Assembly (NCBI GenBank): GCA_017165825.1
Contig: CM029369.1
Location: forward strand, 16,423,458 to 16,487,457
Direction: 5' to 3'
Length of the DNA stretch: 64,000 bases
DNA from: Hepsetus odoe
Taxonomy: Eukaryota > Chordata > Actinopteri > Characiformes > Hepsetidae
This document shows, piece after piece, positions 1 through 12,400 of this stretch; position 1 is the stretch's first letter; the number at the start of each line of letters is the position of its first letter. The notes under the pieces are model-generated. The model was not told the DNA's origin. It searched no databases and worked only from the letters and a program-made list of their open reading frames with translations. Made by a program: the position numbers and the translations under genes.

Positions 1-3000
1 CAGACTAAAACTGGTTTTAAAAAAATACAAAATTGCAAGCAAGTTTGAAACTGAGTACTTGCAGACATGCTGTTGGACTTAGTTAATGGAAAGGAGACCA
101 AAAAAGAGATTTGTCAGCTGAAACAAAGGAAAGGATGATAAAACTCTGTCAAGAAGGAAATCCCAGACACAGTGAAAGTTTGTGACAAAAACAGTAAATT
201 GGTAAATGAAACACAATTTGAATCCAGAAAAAAATAAAAAATGACCTGCAGCTAAAGCTGAACAGAAGAGAACAAGGTTACGAAAAAAAAAGTCCCTGCA
301 TGGCAGCTTAAGGACCAGGAGATGGTAATCATTCCCTCCACTGTCACAAGTGTACACTGACATATTGGACACTTTTCTCATTTCATTAATAGGTTTGGCA
401 ATGATAACAATATATGTTGCCACAGAGCAGAGTGTAATAATGTTTTTTTTTCCAGGAAGACAGATCTCGGCTCAGTGGCATGACCAGCAAACAGTCTGTA
501 TCTCAAATTTATAATGGAAATAAAAAAAAATAATTAAAAAGGCCAATGAGAGCCTCCATTTGGCAAAGCTGATCTGTCAACCACTGTTTGAGAAAGTTGG
601 AAATCGCTTGATGGAGAATATTATTGTTCATTGATGAAGTCCAGACCTCGAAGAACTTGAGCTTCCTTTTTCATAAAATAAATAAATAAATAAAATTCAT
701 TAAACATAACAATTTAATTTGTTTGAGGTGCGTCTCACAAAACCCAGAATGTACAGCTTGTAAAATGTTTTTCTATCCTGACTCTGATTTGGTTGTTTAT
801 TATGAAGTAAAAAACCTGCATGAATGTCCTACATGTGGCCATTGATTGATTGATTGATTGATTGATTGATAGCGAGGGTTGTAAATTCCATGGAAAAAAT
901 GTCAATAAAATAGGACACTGGAGCAGCCACAAATTAGCCTGACATCAGTCACCTTCCCAGAAGAGTAGAGGCTGGTACTTGAGCAGAGGGACGATGCGTT
1001 CCTCTTTATTACCTATGATTTCAGACAGCATGTTGCATCAGCAGGTGTTTTTGACACTTTGGGATAAATCTGCTGCTCTAATTACTTTGTAGCACAAAGT
1101 TCACATCTCTGTTCAGCATAGCTGTATTTAACCCAATTCAGCCAAAAGTCAGTGACAGTTTGTCCTCTGGTTAAACGGTTGTTGTGCTTTCACTGCTTAC
1201 TTTGTTGACATGCCTTATTTGACCCTAGTGAGGAGTATCCGTGGGAATATTCTCCATTAAAGCTAGAGCTAGATTCCTACCATCCTGTCCAAGAGACGAT
1301 GCAATGCTTCTGCAGTTGGGAAACTGATAACCCGTACAACCAGGCAGTCTCTGCTGAGGCCCAGAGGGGGAGGTGGGTTATGAATATGTCTCTGTGAGTC
1401 ATAGGGTGGAAAGAGAGGAGGGGGAGGACATTTACGTGGACATCTGCAAATGTAGTGGAGTGTTTAATGTGTTAATGGCCTGTGTGTGTCTGTGTGTGCG
1501 AGTGCATGTGCGTATGTCTCCTCCAGTGTGTGTTTAATGTGTTAATGGTTGCTGGTTAACCATCCGTAGTATGGACAGTGACTCACTTCCAGTTGGCGCT
1601 GAGCCCAGCTGCAGCAGGTGGCACAGCTCCTCCTCCTGAGAATTAAAATGTTCACCTTTGGACAAACCACAGTTTTGTTCCTTTTTTTCCCCCCTTCTTC
1701 TCTCCTTTCTGTCTCCCCTTCAGTGTCCCCTTGATGTTTGTTTATTCTGATTGGTGCATCTGTGCGTCAGACCGCCTGTTAAAGTTCATAGGTCTGTGTC
1801 TGGTCAGAGAATCTTTGTCCTAATCTAGAGTTCTGAGTCTTACCAAGCATCTTTGATGCTTAAACACACACGACCACTCTTTTGATCAATATGGCATTGA
1901 TAATGAGGAGTGCTCCTCTTGCAGCTTTTCATGGAGCCAATTTTCAGTTATTCAAAGAAGGCTACAAACACAAAGTCTTTTTTCCTGCACAGGAATATTT
2001 TTGAATCAATACATATGTAACACGCACTGACATTTAAAGAACTTCCTGCGTGATGACTCATTGCTGCTTTTTTTCTAAAAGGGATGATGGTGTCATCACT
2101 GTTTGCCTATGTAACGTTATAATTGAGAAAAAAAAAAAAATGGTTGGAGCCATTGACCTCTCATTTCTTTATTACTTTCTTCCCCTTACGATAACATGCT
2201 ATTAATTTCACTTCCATCAACATCTCCCTGACAGACTGGCATCTCTCATGATTTAAGTGTGGCGTCATCCTAGCAAGTTTACATGAAGCATTATATAAAT
2301 GACTCAGGCACTGCTGTCTCAGTGGAAACCTCTTCTTTTTCCCCTGCATCTGGGTATCGCTCGCTTTTCAGGCCACAGATGTCATCTTACTCGTAATTCA
2401 GGCTAATTAAAATGGACTTTCCACAAGACTTTTCCTTTAGGAATGGAAATCTACTATGCTGCTTTTCATGGGGAAGTCAGTATTAACTGCAGGACCTGAT
2501 TGACATCAGTCTCACATTCACTCTTTATATGTTCACACCTGTTTCCACAGACCGCACTCACTGTAGCTCATACACATCAACTAAAGTTAAAGGTCCTTTT
2601 TGTCTGACCCCTTAACCAGGCCTAGATCAAGCATGTTATAACTACTGTACATCTTTTTTTGCAAAGATCATTAAGGAAATTGGGGGTGGACAGTGAAAGA
2701 GTAAGAACTAGAGTGAATGAGTTTGTGGGGGTGACTCTGGGATTACCCTTGCTTAACAGGAAGTAGAATGGAGAACATTAGACAGCGTAGAAAAATTCTG
2801 CTGGGTGAGTCAGCACAGCCTGTCTTACACATCTGAGAAAGGGAGATTTACACCATTTCTCTTTCTTTCTGCATGTCAGCCCCTTTCTTTCCTTCAGAGT
2901 TTCTCTCCGCCCCTTTATGTGCACCGGTGAGAGAAAGGAATTGGAAAATGAGTGGTAGCTCGATGCGGGTTAACCGAATGTGAGTTAAGGAGAATTTCTT

Positions 3001-3440
3001 CAACCTGGATCGCACATCATGAATTTTACACTGTGTTTCACAGCCCACCTCCCATGCTGACCACACTGGATTTTGCAGCAATACATGACACATTCCATTC
3101 TTTATGGATCAAAGGAACACTTTCAGTCTGGTCTCTGTCTGATTCCAGATCTTAAAAACAGGTCTAATAAACTGAACACAGATTAAGCAGCTGAGCAGAT
3201 TTAGGATTGTGTAGAAAGCACACAGAGGTTGTCTTTACATGTCAGCAGATCACATCTGGGCTATGATATGTGGACAGAGGGCCCAGACATGAGATCCTCA
3301 TAAAGGATCACCGAGAAACATTAGCAGATCAGCACTGAAGTACGAGCGTTGCAGGAAACTACACTGTTGTCACAGAAAGCAGCGGAAAAGGAGAGGTTCA
3401 CAGAAGTATAAGCTGTGACTGCAGCAGAGGTGGGGCAGCT
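1..3440. other. Intergenic DNA upstream of tent5c, no gene seen
   Basis: Only short chance reading frames lie here; none has a recognisable domain or a chain of splice sites. The stretch is unique-looking, moderately AT-rich sequence with a TGAT microsatellite (841-870), a 19-bp direct repeat (1460-1478 and 1530-1548) and short A/T runs. In the human arrangement this would be the far upstream flank of TENT5C, so distal regulatory DNA is possible, but nothing here proves it. Confidence 0.6.
841..870. repeat. (TGAT)n microsatellite
   Basis: About seven and a half tandem copies of the tetranucleotide ATTG/TGAT. Simple repeat with no further context. Confidence 0.95.
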
Positions 3441-3470
3441 CTGCTCTCCACGCTGAACGAAGCTCAACCT

Positions 3471-3792
3471 ACGCGTATGGTTACCGGGCAACGCAAAAAC
3501 CTTCTCAGCCAATCAGGGGCCAGCAGGGCGCATTAATACCAGGCAATCGAATGTGGTCGCTTTTTAAATTTCACAAGCTTCTGACGCAGCGGAGCTCTTC
3601 GTCCTACAAGCTGTGGTAAATAAACTACACACGAAAACTAATATCTCCAACAACTCCGCGTTTTTTCGAGAAGCGGGCGCAGGCGGTTACTGCTGCGTGT
3701 TTGAGGAGGATATAGTGCGGCTGGATGGAGGGCGGAGTGCGCTCGTGTTTTGAGCCAGTGAGCTGCGGGGCTTAAAAGAAGGCGGCGCGGCG
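3471..3792 (+). promoter_or_regulatory. tent5c promoter region and probable noncoding first exon
   Basis: GC content and CpG density rise sharply here compared with the flanks. An RFX-type X-box (GTTACC-G-GGCAAC, 3480-3492) is followed by a CCAAT box in the context CCAATCAGGGG (CCAAT at 3509-3513). A strong splice donor (GCG|GTGAGT, GT at 3793-3794) could end a noncoding exon whose partner acceptor is TTGCAG ending at 4941, just before the tent5c start codon. Human TENT5C, as I recall, also has one untranslated exon upstream of a single coding exon. The transcription start is not determined; somewhere in 3530-3650 is likely. The donor is inferred from sequence alone, and other donors further downstream (for example near 4038) are possible. 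Confidence 0.5.
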
Positions 3793-3840
3793 GTGAGTCC
3801 CGTAGGTGCTGGAGCTCCAGCTGAGACACTGAGGGCCGGA

Positions 3841-3962
3841 CAGGGAGAGAGAGCGAGAGAGAGAGAGCGAGCGAGCGAGAGCGAGCGAGAGCGAGAGAGA
3901 GGGAGAGGGAGAGAGAGAGCGAGAGAAAGAGAAAGAGAGCGAGAGAGAGAGAGCGAGAGAGG
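3841..3962. repeat. (GA)n-rich purine tract
   Basis: About 120 bp made almost entirely of GA and CGAG/GGGA units, all purine on + except scattered C. It lies just downstream of the proposed tent5c exon-1 donor, so inside the intron or the 5' transcribed region. It produces misleading serine-rich and arginine/glutamate-rich reading frames on the two strands. Confidence 0.9.
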
Positions 3963-4253
3963 CGACTGGATGGAGGTGCGGGGACACGGTCTCAGTTAAC
4001 GTGCTTGCTGCGTCCGAGTGGATTCACGCTGTGCTCCAGGTTTGGCCGCTGTTTTCCCTTCCTAAAGCAGCCGCCGCTTGTAAAAGTTTAGACGCGTTTG
4101 TTTTGGCCTCGCAGGATGGTGAAGTCGCTGATGAAGTGTGGTGCTTTGTCGCGATGGCCGCTGTTGGAAGCTGAACTGCTCCTGAGCACGAAGCTGCTCT
4201 CGGTCACGTGCCCAGAGCTGCTGTTCAGGACATTTAACCCAGAGCCCCTCTCT

Positions 4254-4308
4254 GAGCCCCCTGCCCTGCCTGCCCTGCCCTGCCCTGCCTGCCCTGCCCT
4301 GCCTTCTG
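4254..4308. repeat. CCTGC/CCTGCCTG tandem repeat
   Basis: Short tandem array of CCCTG-type pentamers and CCTG tetramers in the tent5c 5' intron. The reading frame through it (LPALP-type repeats) is a by-product of the repeat and not a gene. Confidence 0.85.
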
Positions 4309-4968
4309 GGCCAGCTGAAGGCTTGCTTTAGATTTGCATTAATCTAATCTATAATATATATAATGCCTTTTTCCTCTCTTGACTCTGTCCCTTCATCGGA
4401 CAGTCACATGTAAACAGCAGGACCGTCCTGCCTGGAGCTCTGCTGTGTCTGACTTCTCGATTGTTGCTGAAATCTGCTGTGCTCTTCTGGAAACTGGGGG
4501 AGTGACTGTGGGCTTTGGCTTTTCATTCACAGTGGTGGTCTGCTCCAAAAGCAACACTTTTATCTGCCTGACAGAGCCTGTTATACAAGCTGATTGGGAT
4601 TTATTTATTTTAAACACCTAAAATATTAGCAGGAAAACATCATCAGGCCAAGAAGCCTTTCTCTTTGGACATTTTATCAGCAACGATGTAAATGAATGGC
4701 ATTGATGAGGAAAATCTTGCTTGATGTATTGTGCAACTTTTTTGCGGAGGTTTTGCATGATCAGCTTGTATAACATGCACTGCTGTGAAAACAATACGTT
4801 TTCTTGTAGTATTTGATTGGCTGAGTGTGTTAAACCTTTGTTCCTTGGTCATCATGCTTATTCCTTATATTTCTGCTTTAGGTTGGCTGTAAAGGAGCAT
4901 CTGTTAACTTTTTTGTTGTTGTTTTTGTTTCTTTATTGCAGTTTGAGGATACCTTTTAAAAGGCCGAC

Positions 4969-6129
4969 ATGGCTGAAGCCTCCTCCAGCAGCGAGAGCGA
5001 GTCTTACAGTGTGCTGACCTGGGAACAGGTGAGCCGCTTGAATGAGGTGCTGACCGAGGCGGTGCCGGTCCATGGCCGTGGCAACTTTCCCACCCTGGAG
5101 GTGCGGCTGAAGGACATTGTGCAGATGGTGCGTAATCACTTGGAGCAAAGAGGCATTCAAGTCAAAGACATCCGCTTAAATGGCTCCACGGCCAGCCATG
5201 TCCTGGTGAAGGACATCGGTTGGAGCTACAAAGATCTGGACATCATTTTCAGGGTCGACCTACCCCAAGAAGCTCAGTTCCAGGTCATCAAAGATGTGGT
5301 GCTGGGCACTTTGTTGGACTTTCTGCCTGAGGGGGTGAACAAAGAGAAAATCACACCCATGACCCTGAAGGAGGCTTATGTGCAGAAACTGGTCAAAGTC
5401 TACACTGAGCAGGACCGCTGGTCTCTCATCTCTCTGTCCAACAACAACGGTCGCAACGTGGAGCTCAAGTTTGTGGACACTATCCGCAGGCAATTTGAAT
5501 TCAGCGTGGACTCCTTCCAGATCATTCTAGACTCTCTGCTGTCATATTACGACTTCTCAGAAAACCCCATGTCACAGCATTTCCACCCCACAGTGGTGGG
5601 AGAGAGTATGTATGGTGACTTTGCTGTTGCTCTAGACCACCTAAAGAACAAGCTGATCGCTACCAAAAGGCCTGAGGAGATCCGTGGAGGTGGATTGCTG
5701 AAATATTGTAACCTCCTGGTGAGGGACTTCAAGCCCACAGACGAGGAGGAGTTCAAAGCCCTGGAGCGGTACATGTGCTCTCGATTTTTCATTGATTTTC
5801 CTGACATTGGTGAACAGCAGAGGAAACTGGAGGCCTACCTGCAGAGTCACTTTGTGGGTGAAGAGAAGAGCAAGTATGACTACCTCCTGATCCTGCGACG
5901 GGTTGTGAACGAGAGTACAGTGTGCCTCATGGGCCACGAAAGGAGGCAGACTCTTAACCTCATCTCACTAACAGCTTTTCGAGTGCTGGCTGAACAGAAC
6001 GCCATACCAGATGCATCCAGTGTCACCTGCTACTACCAACCAGCGCCTTATGTCCGAGACTTGAACTTCAGTAACTACTATGTGGCCTCTTGTAACCAGT
6101 CCATTCCAACATGGCTACCATGTAACTAA
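4969..6129 (+). CDS. tent5c: TENT5C (FAM46C), noncanonical poly(A) polymerase
   Basis: A 386-residue protein in one exon, close to the roughly 391 residues of human TENT5C. The family is cytoplasmic terminal nucleotidyltransferases that add A-tails to mRNAs, notably secretory-protein mRNAs in plasma cells. Visible motifs: the nucleotidyltransferase NGS at residues 71-73, the metal-binding pair D89 and D91 in KDLDIIF, and a third acidic site E165 in VELKFVD. The C-terminus ends in PTWLPCN, the ending I recall for TENT5C; this and the MAE...SFSVL-like start favour TENT5C over TENT5A, B or D. The start is a good Kozak match (gccgacATGG), 27 bases after a splice acceptor ending at 4941. Divergent gdap2 and then wdr3 follow, as in human. 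All catalytic positions I can identify are intact, so the gene looks functional. Reverse-strand frames inside it are shadows. Confidence 0.95.
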   Translation: MAEASSSSESESYSVLTWEQVSRLNEVLTEAVPVHGRGNFPTLEVRLKDIVQMVRNHLEQRGIQVKDIRLNGSTASHVLVKDIGWSYKDLDIIFRVDLPQEAQFQVIKDVVLGTLLDFLPEGVNKEKITPMTLKEAYVQKLVKVYTEQDRWSLISLSNNNGRNVELKFVDTIRRQFEFSVDSFQIILDSLLSYYDFSENPMSQHFHPTVVGESMYGDFAVALDHLKNKLIATKRPEEIRGGGLLKYCNLLVRDFKPTDEEEFKALERYMCSRFFIDFPDIGEQQRKLEAYLQSHFVGEEKSKYDYLLILRRVVNESTVCLMGHERRQTLNLISLTAFRVLAEQNAIPDASSVTCYYQPAPYVRDLNFSNYYVASCNQSIPTWLPCN

Positions 6130-8225
6130 GGTCATCAACAGAAGATGCTTTGTTAAAGTGGGGAATGAGGCCGGCCATTAGGCTGTAACTAGTGTTTTTT
6201 CCCCTCCCTGTGAGCATAAAATATTTAAAAGGACACATTTTGTTTGTTTTTTGTTTTTTGTTTTTTTGTTTTTTTTCCCCCTCTTCTATCTTTTCTCTCC
6301 CCTCTCCTTTTTTGAGGAAGGGTAGGGTGGGGGAGGGGATTTTGACTCTCTTCACTTCTTTAGAAGTGTCAAGACCTCTGGATCCAAAGTGATATTTTTA
6401 GTGCTTGGGTTACATTTATATATTGAAAGTTCTCCTTTAAATTTGGTTTTTGTTGCCCTTATCTGTCTCTGATGCGGGAAATGCATTTATTTTGCAGACA
6501 GAAATGATTGTGCCTTAATGCCTCCCTATCAAAAGTTAAAAATACTTTATATAAACTTTAGTCTTCAGGAGGGGGGAAAAAGGGACAATGTTAATACTTG
6601 TGATAAAGCAGAAAATAAATATAAACAGGGGGAACTAAGTGGTTTGTAAAAAAAAAAAGAAAAAAAAACTGTTATGAGGATTTTTTTTTTTTGTTTGTTT
6701 TTTTTTCTTCTTCCTTCTTTTTTCTCCACCTTTTTAACCACCGGTGAGCTGCTAATATCCCTAAAAGTCTAGAGCTTAATCAGAATTTTTAACTCTTCCT
6801 GTTGCTCAGCTAGTCATGATCAGTTATAGTTGGGGTGAAGGAAACTGCACACTGCTGTTCTTGGGGTTAACAGGTGTGAAAGCAGCATTCGTTGTAGTGT
6901 GCTTTAGTTTCCTCCATAGTTTACAGTTTGGGGGGGGGGGGTTCTCCCCCCTCCCCATTCTTTTGCCGTGTGTTTCAGTGTGAACATGTGATTTTGAAAT
7001 TTTTGGAGGGTTTTGGCTGAGAGCATCTGCTGAGGACAGGATAGGTCTTGGTTTGCGTAAGTGCATGGGTTTTAAACTCTAAATGAAAGTGGGAGTGTGC
7101 AAGAGTAAGTTTGGCCCATTCCTTTAAAGGATAAGGCATTAGGTGTCCAGTCCTCTTGAGTCTATCGTGATCCTTAGCAGGCTTTGCATTGCTGTGTAAT
7201 GAGACTCCACACTGGTGTCACAGCGCTCTAAATTTATCCTGCGAGACACAGGGGGAATATGTGCACACCGGCGCTGGTAGGTCAGGGTTTCCGCTGTGAC
7301 GAACACCTTACATGTGCTTGTCGCCTTCCTGCTCGTGTGAGGAGTGACCAAGCACACCATGCTCCCTTGTCTGGGCATTGGAGAGAGGAGGAATAGCTGA
7401 GGCAGGGCAGTGTTGGCAGAAATCTCACAACAGCACTCTGTAGACTCTCTTCCACTTATGGATTTTTTTTTTTTACCCCCTTCATCTTTCATGCTCTGTT
7501 GTTCCAGATTAAGCATTTTTCTCATTTTGTCTAATTTAAAGCTATTCCTGTCAGTCTTCCATGGATCTCCCACCTTGGTGGTTTGCATATATGAAATTTA
7601 ATCTGTATATTAAACTTTTTTTTTTTTTTTTTTTTTTTTAAATGTAGGAACATGGCTGACTTCACCAAGGTTATGCTGTATTTGCTGCAGTTCTGAAAGC
7701 CTCAGCCTCAGGGACATGGTGGAGATCCCTCTGGCTGCCCTTATGTAACAGTTAACAGTTGCCCTGATGGCCCTTACCAAAGTTCTTCCTTTCTTTTTCC
7801 TCTCTGCACGTTCTCCATACACAGCTGCTGCTGGTTCACAGATAACCTGGAGGGCCCTGTTTAGCCTCTTATCTGCTTCACACAAATGTTAAAGGGAGGA
7901 GGGTATGGGTCACCGTATCCTCTGCAGGCATGGGTCACACCCTTGGGTCAGAGCATTTTGAACCTGGGTTACTTTCTCCTTTGCTGTTTTTTGTTTGTTT
8001 AAAAATTAAGGCTGTGGACCAATGTTTGAAATGGCAAAAAAAAAAAAAAAAAAAAACTAAAGTGCTTAACTTTGTCTTTTAGAAGATATAGGTTAAGCAT
8101 TGATGTTGATCAAGTGTGCGCCCCCCCCATGCAGTTTTATGAGGTGTTTCCACCCCCCCCCCCCCTTCCCATGTCATGTAGGAAGTTTCTATTTGTGGTC
8201 AGTCACATCTGGGGGTGGGGGGGAG

Positions 8226-8256
<31 letters not shown>

Positions 8257-9440
8257 CCTTTTAAATTCTCACCTCCTACCCTCAACCAGTGCCCAGTCAT
8301 TGCTAGATCTGTGGCTAAATGACTCCAGTGAACAGATGCACTTTAGCAGTCCAGTTTAATACAGCTGCATGGGTTTTAGAGTAGAACATGTGGACTCTAA
8401 ATTGCTCCTAGCAGGCCAGAAGATGCATCTCAGGGAGATGGGCTGTGTTTATGGGTAATTTAACTTGATCTGTGCCTTGTAGCCTATTTCTGTTCCAGTG
8501 ACCCAGAATATGTATTTAGGGGACGCGTTCTGCCTCCATCTCCTGTGCTTTAAATACCACCTGCTAATGTATTTGACTATCTGGGGTCTTTATCCTGTTA
8601 AAGGATGCTTGTGAATCTGTTGTTTAAATTCTGCTTATGTTTGATTCTTTTTACCCTGCTCACCAAATTCCCCCCCCCCCTCCAATATTACATTCAATAT
8701 GATTGAGAGTTGTGATGTAGGCTCCTGTTTCCCTTTGAAATGCTGTGACTGGCTTCTATTGGAACATACTCATCTTACTTTATTTTTATCTTTTCTTTGA
8801 TTGTTGCCTGGGTAATGCCTCAAAAGACGTGGCCTGGCAGCTTCCAGTTGAAAGGATCTGTGGCTATACAGTAGGCTTCATGTAAAAGGAGAGGAATTAG
8901 AATTTTTTTTCTCCCCCTCCCCTGCTGTAATTCCAGAATTCCCAGTTCTGACATTCTTGTCCCGTGTCTGTTGATGAAGGTGTTTGTGCTTTGCTTGTAT
9001 GTTGCACTACAGCTTGAAATGTGCTGGTGTCATTTGTTGGTTTTCCTGGGCTACAACTGGGGCTTTTGCTGGATTTGGACAAACATGTGAAAATGTTTTG
9101 CTAATGCCACAAGACCTTTTTAGAAGCTCCTTTTGATATGATGCAGGAAAAGTGGTGGGATTTGCAGTAGATGCTGTTTACATTTTTCTTTGTTTGTCTG
9201 ACGATGCCAATGATGAGTCGAAAAGGTTAATGTATGGAAGGGTTGCACTATATTCTTTTGAATTTCATTGCAAAGAGCTTATTTGTCAGCTTGGGGGATT
9301 TGAGGTCTATGAAGATGTTTCCTTAATACTATTTCATTTCAGCACTTTTTACCTCACTTAAATTTTCCTTTGAATTGAGCATCAGGAAAATGTGTAGAAA
9401 GAGGGGAAACGAATAAAGTATTGAACCCCACATCTGTTTT
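6130..9440 (+). other. Probable tent5c 3'UTR
   Basis: No further coding potential is visible. The stretch is T-rich with many long A/T/G/C homopolymers (for example T runs at 7616-7639 and 8231-8256). The mammalian TENT5C message has a 3'UTR of several kilobases, so a long UTR is expected. A canonical AATAAA (9412-9417) is followed within about 20 bases by a GT-rich stretch (9431-9450), a good cleavage and polyadenylation arrangement. An earlier AATAAA near 6614 could give a short form. RNA evidence would be needed to fix the end. Confidence 0.5.
9412..9417 (+). terminator. Candidate poly(A) signal of tent5c
   Basis: AATAAA followed by a GT-rich downstream element (TGTTTTGTGTGCTG-type), the usual layout of a vertebrate cleavage site. 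It lies about 3.3 kb past the stop codon. Confidence 0.5.
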
Positions 9441-12400
9441 GTGTGCTGTTTTATTTTATCGAAGAACCTCCAGCACTCTACAATTGTAAAGTAGTTTCCC
9501 GTAATTTTGTTGGATCGGTCTTCAGCCTTCTTACTAGTAAATGACACTCAACTTGATTTTGGTCTGAATTCCGACTCTTAAAAGCATGATGGGCTGAAGC
9601 CTGGTATTTGGGTCATGTGTAATAGTAGTCACTAGTTCCAAGTCCTTGAAAAAAAATTGTGATCTTACTGGAACAATGCCTTCCTGTTGTACCACATCAG
9701 AACACTTGAATATTCTGTCTGGCCTCCAGGAGTCTCTCGTTATGGCCTTGCTCCACTGCCCCCCTGCACACTCAAGCAGAGCTGTGAGTCAGCAGGTTCT
9801 CCTGCTTTGCTGAGCAGCTCGTGTGCTGTTAAACCGTGTTGACGTGTGCTTCTTTTGGCAAAACCGGGGTTAGTGTTTTAAAATGCTCTGAGCTGTAAAA
9901 GCATTAAATGTTTTACTTTGTATTTACCTGGTGTGCCACATGGGCAGGGTTTGATCCAGTATTCACATCTGGTTCATTTCTTCATTAATACTTTAGTCAT
10001 GACTAACTCCAATTGGAAACATCATGGCCAATTCTAGCATGTTACTTTTAGTCAGGCCTATGTTGCATTTATTTAGATGTGGCCTGCCTATAGTATGGTT
10101 TAAATCTGCGTTTATGCCAAGTTTCATGTAAGCAGGAATAGTATATTTAATAAACCAAAATACTGACCGACGTTTAATCAGTAACCGTTCTAATAAAGAG
10201 AATGGCTGCTGCCTGGTGTTTACCTCAGAATAAAGTACAGGCTGTTTGATTTCCAAACCGTCTGGGGGTTATTGCTCAATACTGCAGAACTGAAAACTCA
10301 TGGACATGATTTCAACTGGAGCATAACTACAGCAGAGGTGACGGTTTTCATGTTGATTAGTTTTCACCTTGTTAGAGCAGACTGCTCCATCGAGAAGAAA
10401 TTCTTGAATGTTCGTCCCGGGTGTAGTTTGTGGGTCGTGGGCGTATTTCTCAGCAACAATATAGTTGCATTTCCAGTTTATGGCCCACTACATATTGTTG
10501 TGCAATCATTTGAGAGGAATTTTGACTTTCAGAGTCCTCAGATTAATTTCAAAATGCACAAATGAAGCTGGAAAAATCTGGATCAGAGCTTTCACCGGCT
10601 TTGCTTCTTTTCATTTCAAGTTTTCAAGTCTTTTATTGTGTTTGTGCTTTGTAATGTGCCTCTTTATTTCCATGTGAAATTTGATCATTTTGGAAAATTG
10701 AAAGCATCCATCTAGGAACATCCCATATGTTCCATGTTTTTGTCAAATGGCAGGTGTGTGGTGATCAGGGGACAGTTAAAACATGGCCAGGCCAGCGGGA
10801 GGACAACAATCAGGCAACAAAGCCCTATTTCTGGCATATAGTTGAAAGACATTTGCAGCGAGAGACAATGAAAACCCAACACAGCAGAATGCGAGTGAGG
10901 CAGAGACAATCCTGAGGGTATCCTGTCTATTCATTTGATCACCATATGCTTTATTTCTGCTTTTTCTTTACTGATTTTGTATTCATGAAGTAGTATTTTT
11001 GTTTAGTAGGTTTACTCCTCTCTTTACCTTGTAGCAGTAACACAGTGAGAGAAGAAAGAAAAGTATTCACCAGATTTAGTTTTTCTGTGGTTTACTTCCA
11101 CTGCCTGATACATCTACACACAAATGTATCAAGTATATACACACTGACACACTGCTTTGACTTTATATGAACAGATTGTATTCATAAGCATGATAAAGCT
11201 ATGTTTAAACAAAGACCTGGGGAGGGGGATTTATTAATGCAATGCTGTTGTTGAGACTAAGTTCCCCTCTTATATCTGTCCCGGGACGTCGCTCCCTTTA
11301 TAAACAATACAGTAAAGGGGATCATACGCACAGGCTTCATTTCTCCTGACACAATGAGCTAAATTAATTTCTAAGATTTCAGTTTTTATTTTGTCTCATT
11401 AGAACACCTTGTAAGAATTCAGATCAATTTAAATTTTGAATGCATATCTTTTGTAGCAGGGGATTTTTGTGAGATATATTGTAATGCGGATGATTGCCTT
11501 GCAGATTGTGCTTGTTTTTGTTTCTGCAGCTTTCAGTTCAGTTTCAGACACTCCTGGCTTCTCTCTTACCTTCCTTATCGTATGCCTGAGAGAAATCTTG
11601 AATGGCACACTTGTCTGGGAAAAGGAGCTGTGAACTTTGCAATTGCATATTGTCCACCTGAACTGAAAGGGATAATGAAGGTCTTTGGCAGAGCTCTGTT
11701 GCTTTTTCCATTTTTGGATTGATTATTGTCCTTTAAAATGTATAGCCTTTCAGAATTTTAGAATAACTTCTGCATAAGACTTTTGCTATCTGTTGACTTC
11801 TTTTTTGTAATCAAAATCCATTTTAACCAACACTTTTGAAATGGATTTGTGCACTGGATGTGTATTTCATCAATAAATTTATTAAAATTAATTTAAATAA
11901 AGTTAATTTACATGAAATAATGGCTTTGTCATTCAGGGCATTGGATTAATGCATCTCATTACCTGAACTAACCTCGATGATATAATATGCCAGAGAGCTT
12001 TTTTGCTGTTGCCACTATTAAACCAAATTATCTACCAGTAAGTACAAAAACCACACAGACTACTTTCAGTTGTTTGTGCCTTTGAACAGCTTTTCTGTCA
12101 CACCTATATTGTCTTTATCTTGGCTTAAATAAAAAAAAACAAATGATTTAATACCAGGTGTCACTAATTTGGAGCAGCAGCAAATTTCATTTTTGGCTTT
12201 GGTTACTTTTGCTTGCTAGTCATGTCCCATCTTGTCACCCCTGTTAACTGACAGGCAAAGAACTTAGAAGCATTCTTTGTCTTCACATGTCGCGAAAGTC
12301 TCAAGGGCAGTTTCACCACAAATCTCAACAGTTTGGCATGCAGTTCCATTGGCAAGGTAATCATATTTATCACGCTCAATGCAAGAAAGCAAGGTAGTGC

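Noticed and set aside
3772..3999. Serine-rich and Arg/Glu-rich frames on both strands
   Set aside because: Produced by the GA-rich repeat; no homology and no start context.
5260..5937. Several minus-strand frames inside tent5c
   Set aside because: Shadows of a strongly coding plus-strand exon.
7139..7588. 149-residue minus-strand frame in the tent5c 3'UTR region
   Set aside because: No recognisable domain, low-complexity start, and opposite to an expected long UTR. It is the longest unexplained frame, but chance length is plausible.
10272..10565. 97-residue plus-strand frame with a hydrophobic start
   Set aside because: No homology recognised, no splice context, poor start context.
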